Below, piece by piece: positions 43,290 to 54,385 of a DNA stretch of 64,000 nucleotides (positions within the stretch are counted from its first letter, which is position 1; each line of letters begins with the position of its first letter). The position numbers were made by a program, and so were the translations under genes. The stretch spans positions 33,142 through 97,141 of the forward strand of contig QOCQ01000023.1 in the NCBI GenBank assembly GCA_003574685.1, in the 5' to 3' direction. The notes under the pieces were generated by a model. That model was not told the DNA's origin. It saw only the letters and a list, made by a program, of their open reading frames with translations, and searched no databases. The stretch is from Rhodospirillaceae bacterium SYSU D60007. Its GTDB lineage: Bacteria > Pseudomonadota > Alphaproteobacteria > Reyranellales > Reyranellaceae.

Positions 43290-44980
43290 CGATGGCCTTC
43301 GACCTCGTGATCAGGGATGCGGAGATCTACGATGGCACCGGCAGCACGCCGGTGCGCGGCGATCTGGCTGTCGCCGGCGGCAGGATCGCGGCGATCGGTA
43401 GCGGGCTTGGCCTTGCACGAGAGACGGTGAACGCCGAGGGCCTTGCCCTTGCGCCCGGCATCATCGATGGCCACACGCACTACGACGCCCAGATCACCTG
43501 GGATCCGTTCGTCGATCCGTCGCCGGCGCTGGGCGTGACGACGGCAGTGCTGGGCAATTGCGGCTTCACCATCGCTCCCTGCCGCCCGGCCGATCGCGAC
43601 CTCACCATGCGCCACCTGACGCATGTCGAGGGCATGTCGCTGGAGGCGCTGCGTGCCGGTATCCGGTGGGAGTTCGAGAGCTTCCCACAATACCTCGACA
43701 TGCTGGCCCGCCAGGGCGTCGGCCCGAACGTGGCCTGCTTCGCCGGCCATTCGGCCATCCGCACCTTCGTGATGGGCGAGAATGCCACCGAACGCACTGC
43801 GAGCGATGAAGAGATCGCCCGCATGGTGGCTCTCGTGCGCAACGCCATGGCGGCGGGCGCGGTGGGGTTCGCCACCTCGACGGCCGAAGCGCACAACGGC
43901 GAAGGCGGCACGCCCATGCCCTCGCGCCTGGCGGATGACCGGGAGATGCGCGCGCTGGTGCGCGCCATGGGCGAGAGCGGCCGCGGCGTCTACATGCTGA
44001 CGCGGGGAAGCAAGACCTCGATCGGATATCTGGAGGAGCTTGGCGCAGAGGCGAAGCGGCCGGTGCTGATCGCCGCCCTCTTCCACTCGAACACCAATCC
44101 GGCGGCAGCGTTCACCGTGCTGGAGGAGGTCAATGCGGCTCGCTTACGCGGCCGTCGCCTCATCGCACAGACGTCGTGCTGTCCGCTGAGCATGGATTTC
44201 ACGTTCAAGAGCCCGTACCTGTTCGAGAGCATGCAGTCGTGGAAGCCGGCGATGGCTGTCCATGGCATCCCGGCCCTGAAACAGGTCTACCGTGATCCCG
44301 TATGGCGCGATGCGGTGCGCCAGGAGCTTGCGGCGTCGCGCGGCGGGCTGGTGTTCAACGGCGAATGGGACAAGCTCTTCGTTGTCGAAACCGCGAAGCC
44401 GGAGAACCGCAGTCTGGAAGGCGCGACGCTCGCCGAACTGGCGGCGAAAGCAGCCAAGGATCCGCTCGACTGCATCCTCGACTTCGCGCTGTCGGAGGAG
44501 CTCAATACCCTGTTCGTGGCGCAGCTTCTGCACAATGACGAGCAGGCGGTCGCGAAGATCCTGGCCGATCCCCATACGCACATTTCCCTCTCTGATGCAG
44601 GTGCGCATCTCACGTTCTTCTGCGACGCGGGGTTCGGCCTCCACTTGCTGGGCCACTGGAGCCGCGATCTGGGCGTCATGAGCCTGTCGGAGGCGGTGCA
44701 TCGCCTCACCGGCCAGCCTGCCAGCCTCTTCGGCCTGACGAATCGCGGACTGCTGCGCGAAGGCTATGCGGCCGACCTGATGCTGTTCGATCCCAAATCC
44801 GTAGCCCGCGGTCCCAGGCGCCGCGTGCACGACCTTCCTGCGCGCGCCGCCCGGCTCACGGCGTCCGCGGTGGGGCTGCATGGCGTGTGGGTCAACGGAA
44901 CGAAGGTGGCCGACGAAAAGGGCCTTTGCGCCGATCCGGACACGCGTCCCGGACAGGTGCTGCGCGAGTTTACTGCCTGA
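43286..44980 (+). CDS. N-acyl-D-amino-acid deacylase/D-aminoacylase amidohydrolase
   Basis: This is a 564-residue amidohydrolase-superfamily enzyme with the metal-binding GIIDGHTHYDAQITWDP, GNCGFTIAPCRP (D-aminoacylase Cys-ligand region) and CFAGHSAIRTFVMGE, plus the late SLSDAGAHLTFFCDAGFG block. It hydrolyses N-acyl amino acids or related dipeptides. ATG 43286 overlaps the AKR stop; ATG 43292 is also possible. Together with neighbouring acyl-CoA ligase and deacetylase it suggests breakdown of acylated amino compounds. Confidence 0.88.
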   Translation: MTMAFDLVIRDAEIYDGTGSTPVRGDLAVAGGRIAAIGSGLGLARETVNAEGLALAPGIIDGHTHYDAQITWDPFVDPSPALGVTTAVLGNCGFTIAPCRPADRDLTMRHLTHVEGMSLEALRAGIRWEFESFPQYLDMLARQGVGPNVACFAGHSAIRTFVMGENATERTASDEEIARMVALVRNAMAAGAVGFATSTAEAHNGEGGTPMPSRLADDREMRALVRAMGESGRGVYMLTRGSKTSIGYLEELGAEAKRPVLIAALFHSNTNPAAAFTVLEEVNAARLRGRRLIAQTSCCPLSMDFTFKSPYLFESMQSWKPAMAVHGIPALKQVYRDPVWRDAVRQELAASRGGLVFNGEWDKLFVVETAKPENRSLEGATLAELAAKAAKDPLDCILDFALSEELNTLFVAQLLHNDEQAVAKILADPHTHISLSDAGAHLTFFCDAGFGLHLLGHWSRDLGVMSLSEAVHRLTGQPASLFGLTNRGLLREGYAADLMLFDPKSVARGPRRRVHDLPARAARLTASAVGLHGVWVNGTKVADEKGLCADPDTRPGQVLREFTA

Positions 44981-45083
44981 CGATGAGCCGCCAGTGCGAG
45001 GTGAGTTGAGCACCGGGCGAGGTGACTGGAAATCCGGCACCGGCCGGGAATAAACTTGCGGCAAAACCAAGGAGAGGGATTGC

Positions 45084-45698
45084 ATGATCCACAGCGCAGA
45101 CCCGTCAGTCGATGTTCGTGCAATCGACGGCAGGGTTCTGCGCGGCGTGCGCACGCGGGAGGCGATCGTCCGGGCGGCGCGCGAACTCTTCCTTCGCAAG
45201 GGACGCGAGCCCACCCTCGAAGAGATTGCCGACAGGGCGGATGTCTCGCCGCGCATTCTGATCAAGCACTTCAGCGGGCTGGGCGGCGTCATCGTCGCCA
45301 TGGTGGTGCAGGTGCTCGACGAGGTCCTGGCGCGCTATCAGGCCGTGCGCGTGGATATGCCCTTGGAGGACAGGCTCACGGCCTACGTCGAATTGCGGGC
45401 TGAAATCTGCGAGCAGTTCGCGCCGTTATGGCTGCGGGCGGTGCAGATGGCCCGGCATGCCCCGGAGATGGAAGCATTGATCCGGCGCGGAAGGAATGAT
45501 GTGCGCCAGTTCGCCGAACGGGTCTTCGCCAGCGAGCTCGGGCGCGCACCCCACGCGATGCGGCACGACATTTTCGACACGCTGGCGATGGTGTCGGACT
45601 GGAACAACTGGCGCTACCTGCGCGAGGCTTGCGAGCGTTCGCCGGAAGAGGCCAAGCCTCTTTTGCGCCAGCTTCTGAGGCGTATCATCACCGGCTAG
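45084..45698 (+). CDS. TetR-family transcriptional regulator
   Basis: This is a 204-residue regulator with HTH PTLEEIADRADVSPRILIKHF and a helical C-terminal domain. AGGAGAGGG precedes the ATG. The HTH departs from the usual YxHF consensus (LIKHF). It is 16 bases from the downstream dioxygenase, so it may regulate it. No matching palindrome was found. Confidence 0.8.
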   Translation: MIHSADPSVDVRAIDGRVLRGVRTREAIVRAARELFLRKGREPTLEEIADRADVSPRILIKHFSGLGGVIVAMVVQVLDEVLARYQAVRVDMPLEDRLTAYVELRAEICEQFAPLWLRAVQMARHAPEMEALIRRGRNDVRQFAERVFASELGRAPHAMRHDIFDTLAMVSDWNNWRYLREACERSPEEAKPLLRQLLRRIITG

Positions 45699-45714
45699 AC
45701 CTGTGGAGACTGCC

Positions 45715-46572
45715 ATGGCACGCACTTTCGACGTTCAGCCGCTCGATGCCACGTTTGGTGCCGTGATTAGCGGCGTGAAGCTTGCCGCGCTTGACGATGA
45801 GACCTGGCGCGAGCTCTACGCCACATGGCTCCAGTACGCGCTGCTGGTCTTTCCCGGCCAGCATCTCAGCCGCGACCAACAGATCGCGTTTGCCAGGCGC
45901 TTCGGTCCGCTGGAGTTCGAGATCATCGCGCTCAGCAACGTCAAGTCGGACGGCACGATCCGTTCCGAGGTGGAAAACGACGACGTCATCAAGGTGCTCA
46001 AGGGCAATATGGGTTGGCATGCCGACAGCACGTATATGCCCGTGCAGGCCAAGGGCGCGGTGTTCACGGCTGAGGTCGTGCCCTCTGTCGGCGGTCAGAC
46101 GGGCTGGGCCGACATGCGGGCGGCCTACGATGCGCTGGACGGTGCGACGCGGCAAAAGGTCGAGCAGCTCTCGGCTTACCATTCGCTGCACTACAGCCAG
46201 TCGAAACTCGGCCACCAGCACAAGCCCGGCAGCGCCTATAGCGGCTATGGCTTCCATGACGGGCCGGTGCCGTTGCGACCGCTGGTGAAGACCCATCCGG
46301 AGACCGGGCGCAAGTCGCTCCTGATCGGCCGGCATGCGCACAACATTCCCGGCATGGACAAGGACGAGTCCGCGCGCTTCCTTGAGGATCTCGTGGCGTC
46401 CGCCTGCCAGCCGCCGCGCATCTATCACCACACCTGGGCCGCGGGCGACGCGGTGGTCTGGGACAACCGCTGCCTGCTGCACCAGGCTACGCCCTGGGAC
46501 ATGACGCAGCCGCGCGTGATGTGGCACAGCCGCATCGCCGGCGACCCCCTAAGCGAAGCCGCGCTCGGGTAG
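45715..46572 (+). CDS. TauD/TfdA-family 2-oxoglutarate dioxygenase
   Basis: This is a 285-residue Fe(II)/2OG enzyme. The iron triad is His102 and Asp104 (WHADSTYMP) and His256 (CLLHQATPWD). Arg267 (QPRVMWHSRI) binds 2-oxoglutarate. ATG 45715 has GGAGA five bases upstream; GTG 45703 is an in-frame alternative. The family oxidises taurine, alkyl sulfates, 2,4-D and similar substrates; specificity is unknown here. Confidence 0.87.
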   Translation: MARTFDVQPLDATFGAVISGVKLAALDDETWRELYATWLQYALLVFPGQHLSRDQQIAFARRFGPLEFEIIALSNVKSDGTIRSEVENDDVIKVLKGNMGWHADSTYMPVQAKGAVFTAEVVPSVGGQTGWADMRAAYDALDGATRQKVEQLSAYHSLHYSQSKLGHQHKPGSAYSGYGFHDGPVPLRPLVKTHPETGRKSLLIGRHAHNIPGMDKDESARFLEDLVASACQPPRIYHHTWAAGDAVVWDNRCLLHQATPWDMTQPRVMWHSRIAGDPLSEAALG

Positions 46573-46615
46573 TGCTCCAATCCTTCCCGCGGAGGGGGAA
46601 GGCCAAGAAAGTGGG

Positions 46616-47686
46616 CTACGCGAACGCCTGGCGGATGCGGGCCCAGTCGGCGAGCGCGGCCTCCTGGCCCGGTACGATCTGGATGGTGAACTGGGTGTAG
46701 CCGGCATCGCGCAGCAATGCGATGCGCGCCTTGATCTCCGCTTCGCTCGCGGTGAATGAGGTGGCGCGGATCAGGTCGGCGGTGACGAACGGCCGCTCTT
46801 CCGGCTTCACGAACATCAGATGGCCGCGGTGATTGTGCAGGTATGGCGCGTCCTTCGGCTCGAAGCTGCGGGCGACGGCGATATAGCCCTGCATTTCGCC
46901 GCCGGCCGGTGCGGGCATGGCCGTGCCCGGCTTCAGCCCGGCCAACGCTTCGTCGGCGGCGCGATGCAACATCACGGCGGCCCGCGGTCCGGCCTGCGCC
47001 ATGGCGCGCGGTGAATCGGCGGGCTCCCCGTCGGCCAGCACGCAGCCCAGCGCGAAAGCCGTGGCCTGCAAGTCGCCCGCCGCACGCCCGGCGTCGCGCC
47101 ACGCGGTGCGCATGGCCTCGACTTCCCGGATGCCGTTCTCGACAGTGCCCACGAAGTCGATCCAGCCGGCGCCCAGCTTCGCCGTCAGCGCGCGCGTGCG
47201 CGGACCGAAGGCTGACAGGTGCAGGACGATCGGATCGCTGGTGTTGATGAGCCCCAGCTCGGGATTGAGGAAGCGGATCTTGCGGCGTTCGCCTTCCATC
47301 TCGAACTCGACGATCTCGCCGCGCAACAGGCCGTAGACCTGCGCGATGTACGTCTCCATGGCCTTCAGCCGCATGGCGCCGAACCCCATGGCGCGGCGCG
47401 CGGTGAAGCCGGTGCCGACGCCGAAATCGATGCGGCCGGGTGCGAGCTTGTTGAGGCTCGCGAGCGATCCCGCCGCCACGGGCGCGATACGGTTCGACGG
47501 CACCAGCACGCCCGTGCCCAGACGGATGCGCTGCGTGTTGACGGCGGCGGCGCCCATGGCGACGAAGCAGTCGGCATTCAGCATCTGGGTGTCATAGAAC
47601 CACGCATGCGTGAAGCCGAGCTCCTCGGCCCGTTGCACCAGCTTCCACGAATCGGCTGCCGTCGGGATTGCGATGCCGAAATCCAT
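46616..47686 (-). CDS. Luciferase-like monooxygenase (LLM class, TIGR03617-like)
   Basis: This is a 356-residue flavin-dependent oxidoreductase beginning MDFGIAIPTAADSWKLVQRAEELG in the ATG 47686 frame. GAGGAGAGGGCGC is immediately upstream, which excludes the longer frame. The core blocks are FDYDTQMLNADCF-like (FYDTQMLNADCF), IRLGTGVLVPSNRIAPV and GFTARRAMGFGAM. It is convergent with the TauD-type gene. Confidence 0.82.
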   Translation of the reverse strand: MDFGIAIPTAADSWKLVQRAEELGFTHAWFYDTQMLNADCFVAMGAAAVNTQRIRLGTGVLVPSNRIAPVAAGSLASLNKLAPGRIDFGVGTGFTARRAMGFGAMRLKAMETYIAQVYGLLRGEIVEFEMEGERRKIRFLNPELGLINTSDPIVLHLSAFGPRTRALTAKLGAGWIDFVGTVENGIREVEAMRTAWRDAGRAAGDLQATAFALGCVLADGEPADSPRAMAQAGPRAAVMLHRAADEALAGLKPGTAMPAPAGGEMQGYIAVARSFEPKDAPYLHNHRGHLMFVKPEERPFVTADLIRATSFTASEAEIKARIALLRDAGYTQFTIQIVPGQEAALADWARIRQAFA

Positions 47687-47776
47687 GCGCCCTCTCCTCC
47701 GTCTGCCCCCGGCGCGCAGCATCGCCCGTGCAACGGCCCTTGACCAGCGGCGGCAAGCGCCGTCAAGTCATGGCAG

Positions 47777-48877
47777 ATGGGCGTCGAGGATGAACCGTCC
47801 GTAGAGGCGATCGCAACTCTGGTGCCGGCGACGCTGCGCGCGTTGCATGCGCTTGAATTTGCCGCGCGGTATCTGGCGCCCGATACGCTGCCCAGGCTGA
47901 TCGATGCCGTCGCCGGCCGCGGCGAGGATGTAAACGCGGCGCTTGCCGCCTCCCAATCCGCTGCCTGGCCAACAGGGCTTGAAGCCGTGCGCGATTGCCT
48001 GGAACGGGCGGCTGCGGCGGCCGGTGAAGGCCTCTCCGGCCTGGCGGCAGCGGCGGATGCGCCGCAACCGCTGCGGGCGGCCTGGCGGGCACTGCGCAAC
48101 CATGCGCGCGGCGCCGAGGCGATCTATCCGCTGGCGGCCCACCTGGGGCCGGTCAGCCGGTTCTTCCTCGAGCCGGCGGGGCGCGAGGACAGGAGGGTGC
48201 TGGATCGCCTCGATGCCGCCGAACCCGGCCGCGAGAATGTGGGCGTGATGCATGTCGGCGGTCCGCCCGGTACGCGCGGCGCCTTCTCGCTCTATGTGCC
48301 GGAGTACTACGACGCGGCGCATTCGCTGCCGCTGGTCGTGGCGCTGCACGGCGGCAGCGGCAACGGCGGCGTCTTCCTGTGGAGCTGGCTGCGCGAGGCG
48401 CGTACCCGCGGCCTGATCCTGATCGCACCCACGGCGCGCGGCGCGACCTGGTCGTTGATGGAACCGGAGATCGACGGACCCAACATTGATGACATGGTGG
48501 CCCAGGTTGCCGGCGAGTGGCAGATCGATTCATCGCGCCAGTTGCTGACCGGGATGAGCGACGGCGGCACCTTCACCTATGTGCTGGGCCTGCGGGCCGG
48601 CTGCCGCTTCACGCATCTGGCGCCGATTGCCGCCAGCTTCCATCCCCTGCTGATGACCTTCGCCGATGCCGATCGCGTGCGCGGCCTGCCGGTTCACATC
48701 GTGCATGGCCGGCACGACTGGATGTTCCCGCCAGAGATGGCGCAGGAGGCAGCCCGCTCATTGCGGCAAACCGGTGCTCACGTCGTCTGCCGCGAAATCG
48801 CTGATCTGGCGCACAGCTATCCACGCGACGAGAATGGCGCGATCCTCGACTGGTTCATGGATGCTGGCGGGAACTAG
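47777..48877 (+). CDS. Alpha/beta hydrolase esterase with N-terminal helical extension
   Basis: This is a 366-residue serine hydrolase. The first about 150 residues are Ala/Leu-rich helices of unknown function. The catalytic fold then starts with LVVALHGGSGNGG (oxyanion loop), nucleophile Ser261 in GMSDGGTFTYVLGLR, the acid Asp in HGRHDWMFPPEM and the His in LAHSYPRDENG. It resembles PHB depolymerase/phospholipase-carboxylesterase types. The ATG at 47777 has no obvious strong ribosome binding site. It may be a cytosolic esterase. Confidence 0.82.
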   Translation: MGVEDEPSVEAIATLVPATLRALHALEFAARYLAPDTLPRLIDAVAGRGEDVNAALAASQSAAWPTGLEAVRDCLERAAAAAGEGLSGLAAAADAPQPLRAAWRALRNHARGAEAIYPLAAHLGPVSRFFLEPAGREDRRVLDRLDAAEPGRENVGVMHVGGPPGTRGAFSLYVPEYYDAAHSLPLVVALHGGSGNGGVFLWSWLREARTRGLILIAPTARGATWSLMEPEIDGPNIDDMVAQVAGEWQIDSSRQLLTGMSDGGTFTYVLGLRAGCRFTHLAPIAASFHPLLMTFADADRVRGLPVHIVHGRHDWMFPPEMAQEAARSLRQTGAHVVCREIADLAHSYPRDENGAILDWFMDAGGN

Positions 48878-48949
48878 CAGCACGTTGCATGCAATGGCTC
48901 CAGGCTGCTAACGTTTCCCTGTCGAGGATGCCGAGGGCGGGGAGGGTCG

Positions 48950-49282
48950 ATGGCGATCTTGCGCGGACTGGGCTGGCTGCTGCTTCTCGCCGCGGCGGCT
49001 GTGGCAGTCTACGAGGTCGCAGATTACATCGACAGCCAGGATCAGCGTCTGAGCGCGCTGGGCGAGCTGTGGTTCAACCTGCATGCCCCCAGCCTCAACC
49101 TGATGCAGGCGATCGTGCAGCGCTACATTCACGAGAACGTGTGGGACGATGTCGTGCGGCCGGTGCTGCTGCAGCCGGCGTTGTTCGTGCTCGGTGGCGC
49201 GGCCCTGTTCTGCCTCGTCATCGGCTACATCTTCCGCCACCGGCCGGAAACAGCCGCCCATCGCCGGCGTCGGCGGCGGTGA
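48950..49282 (+). CDS. Small conserved membrane protein
   Basis: This 110-residue protein has one N-terminal hydrophobic segment (GLGWLLLLAAAAVAVYEVADYI) and one C-terminal segment (LFVLGGAALFCLVIGYIF). A soluble helix lies between, and the tail is basic (RRRRRR). GGGGAGGG precedes the ATG. It is convergent with lepA. The family is not recognised. Confidence 0.7.
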   Translation: MAILRGLGWLLLLAAAAVAVYEVADYIDSQDQRLSALGELWFNLHAPSLNLMQAIVQRYIHENVWDDVVRPVLLQPALFVLGGAALFCLVIGYIFRHRPETAAHRRRRRR

Positions 49283-49292
49283 AGAGCGCGTC

Positions 49293-51092
<1,800 letters not shown>

Positions 51093-51433
51093 GGCGCGGC
51101 TTGTATCATCGCCCGCGGGGCGTGCAACCGGCTTGCGCTCGTCCTGCAGAGCTAAGTAGTTTCAATGGCTTAAGTGGTAGGGGTCTACGTAAGCCGCAGA
51201 GGCTGCCTGATCGCACGCGAACAAACCGACCTATCATCTCCCCCACAGGGTCCTTTGACAGCCAAGGGTTTCGAAGAGGGTCCCACATCTTCGGCTTGTA
51301 CGGCTTCAGGCTCGCTTGAGCCGCCTCCAGTGTAGTGATCCGCTTTTGCTTCTCCGGAGTCACTGCCCAGGAGTTGCAGCCGTCTGGCATCAACAGCAAT
51401 TGCGTTGTTGTCTCCTAAAAGCTACACTTCCAT
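51093..51433. other. Low-homology intergenic region upstream of toxin gene
   Basis: This 341-base stretch contains a candidate minus-strand ORF (51106-51399) and otherwise no recognised feature. It holds the divergent promoters for the toxin operon. Confidence 0.3.
51106..51399 (-). CDS. Hypothetical small protein, weakly supported
   Basis: The 97-residue frame opens with TTG ([20 protein letters not shown]) and its N-terminal 60 residues have a protein-like composition ([19 protein letters not shown]). The C-terminus is basic and less convincing. An AGGAGA lies 12 bases upstream. It is divergent from the RelE-type toxin. It may be a decayed accessory gene. Confidence 0.25.
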   Translation of the reverse strand: MLLMPDGCNSWAVTPEKQKRITTLEAAQASLKPYKPKMWDPLRNPWLSKDPVGEMIGRFVRVRSGSLCGLRRPLPLKPLKLLSSAGRAQAGCTPRGR

Positions 51434-51730
51434 ATGATCGAAGTCCGGCTGACGGAGGTTTTCGCCACCTGGGCCAACGGACTGAGAGATGATCGGGCGC
51501 ACGCCAGGATCGTGGCGCGCATTCAGCGACTGGCCAAAGGTAATTCCGGCGACGTCAGGCCGGTGGGTGGCGGCGTGTCGGAGATGCGAATCGACTACGG
51601 GCCGGGCTATCGCCTCTACTACTGCCGGCGGGGCAGAGAGCTCGTGATCCTGCTGTGTGGCGGAGATAAGAGTACGCAGGCCAGGGACATCGCGACCGCT
51701 CTGCGCATGGCCGCCGAACTGAAGAGTTGA
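51434..51730 (+). CDS. RelE/HigB-type toxin (addiction module killer)
   Basis: This is a 98-residue toxin of the phage-derived Gp49-like group. The conserved block is GDVRPVGGGVSEMRIDYGPG, followed by RLYY and GGDKSTQARDIATA. These proteins cleave translated mRNA. It is the first gene of a toxin-first operon; the antitoxin starts three bases after its stop. The frame begins ATG ATC GAA. Confidence 0.82.
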   Translation: MIEVRLTEVFATWANGLRDDRAHARIVARIQRLAKGNSGDVRPVGGGVSEMRIDYGPGYRLYYCRRGRELVILLCGGDKSTQARDIATALRMAAELKS

Positions 51731-51733
51731 ACG

Positions 51734-52120
51734 ATGACCATCAAAACGATCCCATTCGACGCGGCAGCCATGCTGAACTCCGAAGGCCGGATTGCCGCCT
51801 ATATCAATGCCGCGCTCGAAACGCATGACGCGGCCTTCATTGCCGAGGCGCTGGGCACGGTTGCCAGGGCGCGCGGCATGACGCAGATCGCAAGAGACGC
51901 AGGTGTAAGCCGCGTGAGTCTCTACAGGGCCCTCAGCCCGGGTGGAAACCCGGAGCTGACCACCATGCTTCGCGTGCTGCAGGCCATGGGACTGCAGCTT
52001 CAGGCGGCGCCTGCCGGTTCTGTGCGCAGGACCAAGCGTACCGGTGATCGCAAGCCCATCCGACGCACAAGCAAACCCCCGATCCGCAAGACGTCTGCTG
52101 TCCGACAAGCCCGCGGTTAG
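51734..52120 (+). CDS. HigA-like addiction module antidote (TIGR02684-type)
   Basis: This is a 128-residue antitoxin. The HTH block is LGTVARARGMTQIARDAGVS, continuing RVSLYRALSPGGNPELTT. A basic C-terminal tail (about 35 residues, rich in Arg/Lys) is longer than typical and could help bind DNA or the toxin. It partners the RelE-like protein just upstream and likely autoregulates the pair. Confidence 0.82.
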   Translation: MTIKTIPFDAAAMLNSEGRIAAYINAALETHDAAFIAEALGTVARARGMTQIARDAGVSRVSLYRALSPGGNPELTTMLRVLQAMGLQLQAAPAGSVRRTKRTGDRKPIRRTSKPPIRKTSAVRQARG

Positions 52121-52242
52121 ATAGCTGACCATCCGACGCGTCGAGGCCGATGAGGTCGTCGGCGATCTCCCGCGAATGACACCTTGCCTCAAACCGCAGG
52201 AGATTCCTCGCTGTGCTCGGGGATGACGCGGCTATATTCTGT

Positions 52243-52286
52243 ATATCATTATAGATGCATTATACATCAAGATAGGTATATGATAT
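52243..52286. promoter_or_regulatory. AT-rich dyad upstream of XRE gene
   Basis: Within a GC-poor pocket (52238-52290), ATATCAT (52243-52249) and ATGATAT (52280-52286) form an inverted repeat flanking TTATACATC. It is a candidate promoter/operator for the small XRE regulator and the SulP gene. Confidence 0.4.
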
Positions 52287-52303
52287 GTTAACGTCTGCAC
52301 TGG

Positions 52304-52573
52304 ATGAGAACGCCCTTGATCACTGCCGCACAGATGCGCGCGGCCCGCGCGCTGTTGGGAATTGACCAGCGCCAGCTTGCGGAAATGGCCGGCGTCTCGC
52401 TGCCGACCATCCAGCGCATGGAGGCCAGTGCCGGCACGGTGCGCGGCGTCATCGACACCCTGACGAAGCTGGTCGAGGCGCTGGACCGGGCCGGCATCGA
52501 GCTGATCGGCGACAACGCGGTCAGCACCGGCGGCGGGCGCGGCGTGCGCCTCAAGCATCCGTCCCAGGCGTAG
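52304..52573 (+). CDS. XRE-family small transcriptional regulator
   Basis: This is an 89-residue single HTH protein. The HTH runs QMRAARALLGIDQRQLAEMAG, then VSLPTIQRMEASAGTVRG. The C-terminus has VEALDRAGIELIGDNAVSTG. It is 10 bases upstream of the SulP gene, a common pairing in alphaproteobacteria, and probably represses or activates that transporter. Confidence 0.82.
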   Translation: MRTPLITAAQMRAARALLGIDQRQLAEMAGVSLPTIQRMEASAGTVRGVIDTLTKLVEALDRAGIELIGDNAVSTGGGRGVRLKHPSQA

Positions 52574-52583
52574 CGGGATCGAC

Positions 52584-54305
52584 ATGGCTCTCGCAGAAGC
52601 AAGGCCCGGCTTTGCCGAGCTCTATACGCCCAAGCTCGTCACCATCCTCAAGGAAGGCTACGGGCTCGCTGCGCTGAAGGCCGACGCCATATCGGGCCTG
52701 ACGGTGGCCATCGTCGCCCTGCCGCTGTCCATGGCGATTGCGATCGCATCGGGCGTCACGCCCGACAGGGGCCTCTACACATCAATCATCGGCGGCTTCA
52801 TCGTCTCGGCCCTGGGCGGCAGCCGGTTCCAGATCGGCGGTCCGGCCGGCGCCTTCATTGTGCTGGTTTCGGCAACCGTAGCGCAGCACGGCGTCGATGG
52901 CCTGCTGCTGGCGACGCTTCTTTCAGGGCTGATGCTGGCGGCGGTGGGGCTGCTGGGGCTGGGCACCTTCATCAAGTACATCCCCTATCCCGTCACGGTT
53001 GGTTTCACGGCCGGCATCGCCGTTATCATCCTGGCCAGTCAGATCAAGGACCTGTTCGGGCTCGCACTCGATAAGGAGCCGGGCGCCCTTCTGCCCAAGC
53101 TCCAGGCGATCGCCGGTGCGCTACCCACGATCAGCCTGCCGGCCGTGATCGTGGCGGCCACGACGATCGGCATCATCGTCGCCATCCGGCGCTATCGGCC
53201 GCACTGGCCGGCTTTCATCATCGGCGTGACGGTTGCCGCTGTCGGCACAGCACTGCTCGGGCTGCCGATTGAAACGATCGGCACGCGCTTTGGCGGCATC
53301 CCGCAGACGCTGCCGATGCCCCGTCTGCCGGAGATTTCCTGGGCACGGGCCGTCGTGGTGCTGCCCAACGCGGTATCCTTCGCGCTGCTGGGCTGCATCG
53401 AAAGCCTGCTGTCAGCGGTGGTGGCGGATTCGATGACGGGCCGGCGGCATCGTTCGAACTGCGAGCTGGTGGCACAGGGCCTTGCCAATATCGCCTCGCC
53501 ATTGTTTGGCGGCATCTGCGTCACCGGCAACATCGCGCGCACCGCCACCAACGTGCGGTCGGGCGCGCGCGGTCCGGTGTCCGGGATGCTGCATTCGCTG
53601 TTCCTGCTGGCCTTCATGCTGATCGCCGCGCCGCTGGCCTCGTACATCCCGCTGGCGGCGCTGGCGGGCGTGCTGGCGGTCGTAGCCTGGAACATGGCCG
53701 AGAAATACCAGTTCCTGACGCTTGTCCGTGCCTCGCGTGGCGACGCCGTAGTCCTGCTGGTCACCTTTCTGCTGGTGATCTTCCGCGACCTCACCGAAGG
53801 CATCCTCGTGGGATTCGCCATCAGCGCGCTGCTGTTCGTGCACCGTATGGCGCATGCCGTCGAGGTGCAGAATGCCCAGCCGGTGGCGGAGGAAGACAAG
53901 CCTGACACGGTCAACGGCAATGGCCGCAAGCCCTATGACGTCGCGCTGGCGACCGATCCCGACATTGCCGTTATCCGCATCTCCGGCGCCTTCTTCTTCG
54001 GCGCGTCGGCGGCTGTCGGTGCCGCGCTCGACCGCATCGGCGAACACCCCAGGGCCTTCATCATCGATCTGACGGCGGTGTCGGTCATCGACTCCACGGC
54101 CGCAACGACCATTGAAGGCTTCGTCAGAAAAGCGGAACGCCGGGGTGCCGCCGTCTGCATTGCCGGCGCCACCCGCACCGTGCACCGCACCCTCCTCATC
54201 CACGGCGTCAGGCCCCCGCGCGTACGCTTCCGCAAGGAGCTCGCCAACGCCGTCGCGCTGGTCCGACATGACCGTCCCACAACCGATACAATTGCGGCTA
54301 TCTGA
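52584..54305 (+). CDS. SulP-family anion transporter with STAS domain
   Basis: This 573-residue inner-membrane protein has the SulP core (about ten helices, start DAISGLTVAIVALPLSMAIA, GGSRFQIGGPAGAFIVLV) and a C-terminal STAS domain (residues about 455-560, FIIDLTAVSVIDSTAATTIEG). It may carry sulfate, bicarbonate or dicarboxylates. It is likely controlled by the XRE protein upstream. Confidence 0.92.
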   Translation: MALAEARPGFAELYTPKLVTILKEGYGLAALKADAISGLTVAIVALPLSMAIAIASGVTPDRGLYTSIIGGFIVSALGGSRFQIGGPAGAFIVLVSATVAQHGVDGLLLATLLSGLMLAAVGLLGLGTFIKYIPYPVTVGFTAGIAVIILASQIKDLFGLALDKEPGALLPKLQAIAGALPTISLPAVIVAATTIGIIVAIRRYRPHWPAFIIGVTVAAVGTALLGLPIETIGTRFGGIPQTLPMPRLPEISWARAVVVLPNAVSFALLGCIESLLSAVVADSMTGRRHRSNCELVAQGLANIASPLFGGICVTGNIARTATNVRSGARGPVSGMLHSLFLLAFMLIAAPLASYIPLAALAGVLAVVAWNMAEKYQFLTLVRASRGDAVVLLVTFLLVIFRDLTEGILVGFAISALLFVHRMAHAVEVQNAQPVAEEDKPDTVNGNGRKPYDVALATDPDIAVIRISGAFFFGASAAVGAALDRIGEHPRAFIIDLTAVSVIDSTAATTIEGFVRKAERRGAAVCIAGATRTVHRTLLIHGVRPPRVRFRKELANAVALVRHDRPTTDTIAAI

Positions 54306-54385
54306 GTCAATTATTGTCACAGCAGCCGCTCTGCAGTGTGTAAACGCGCACTTTATAAAAGAAGGGCAGTGATTTACGCTTTCAC

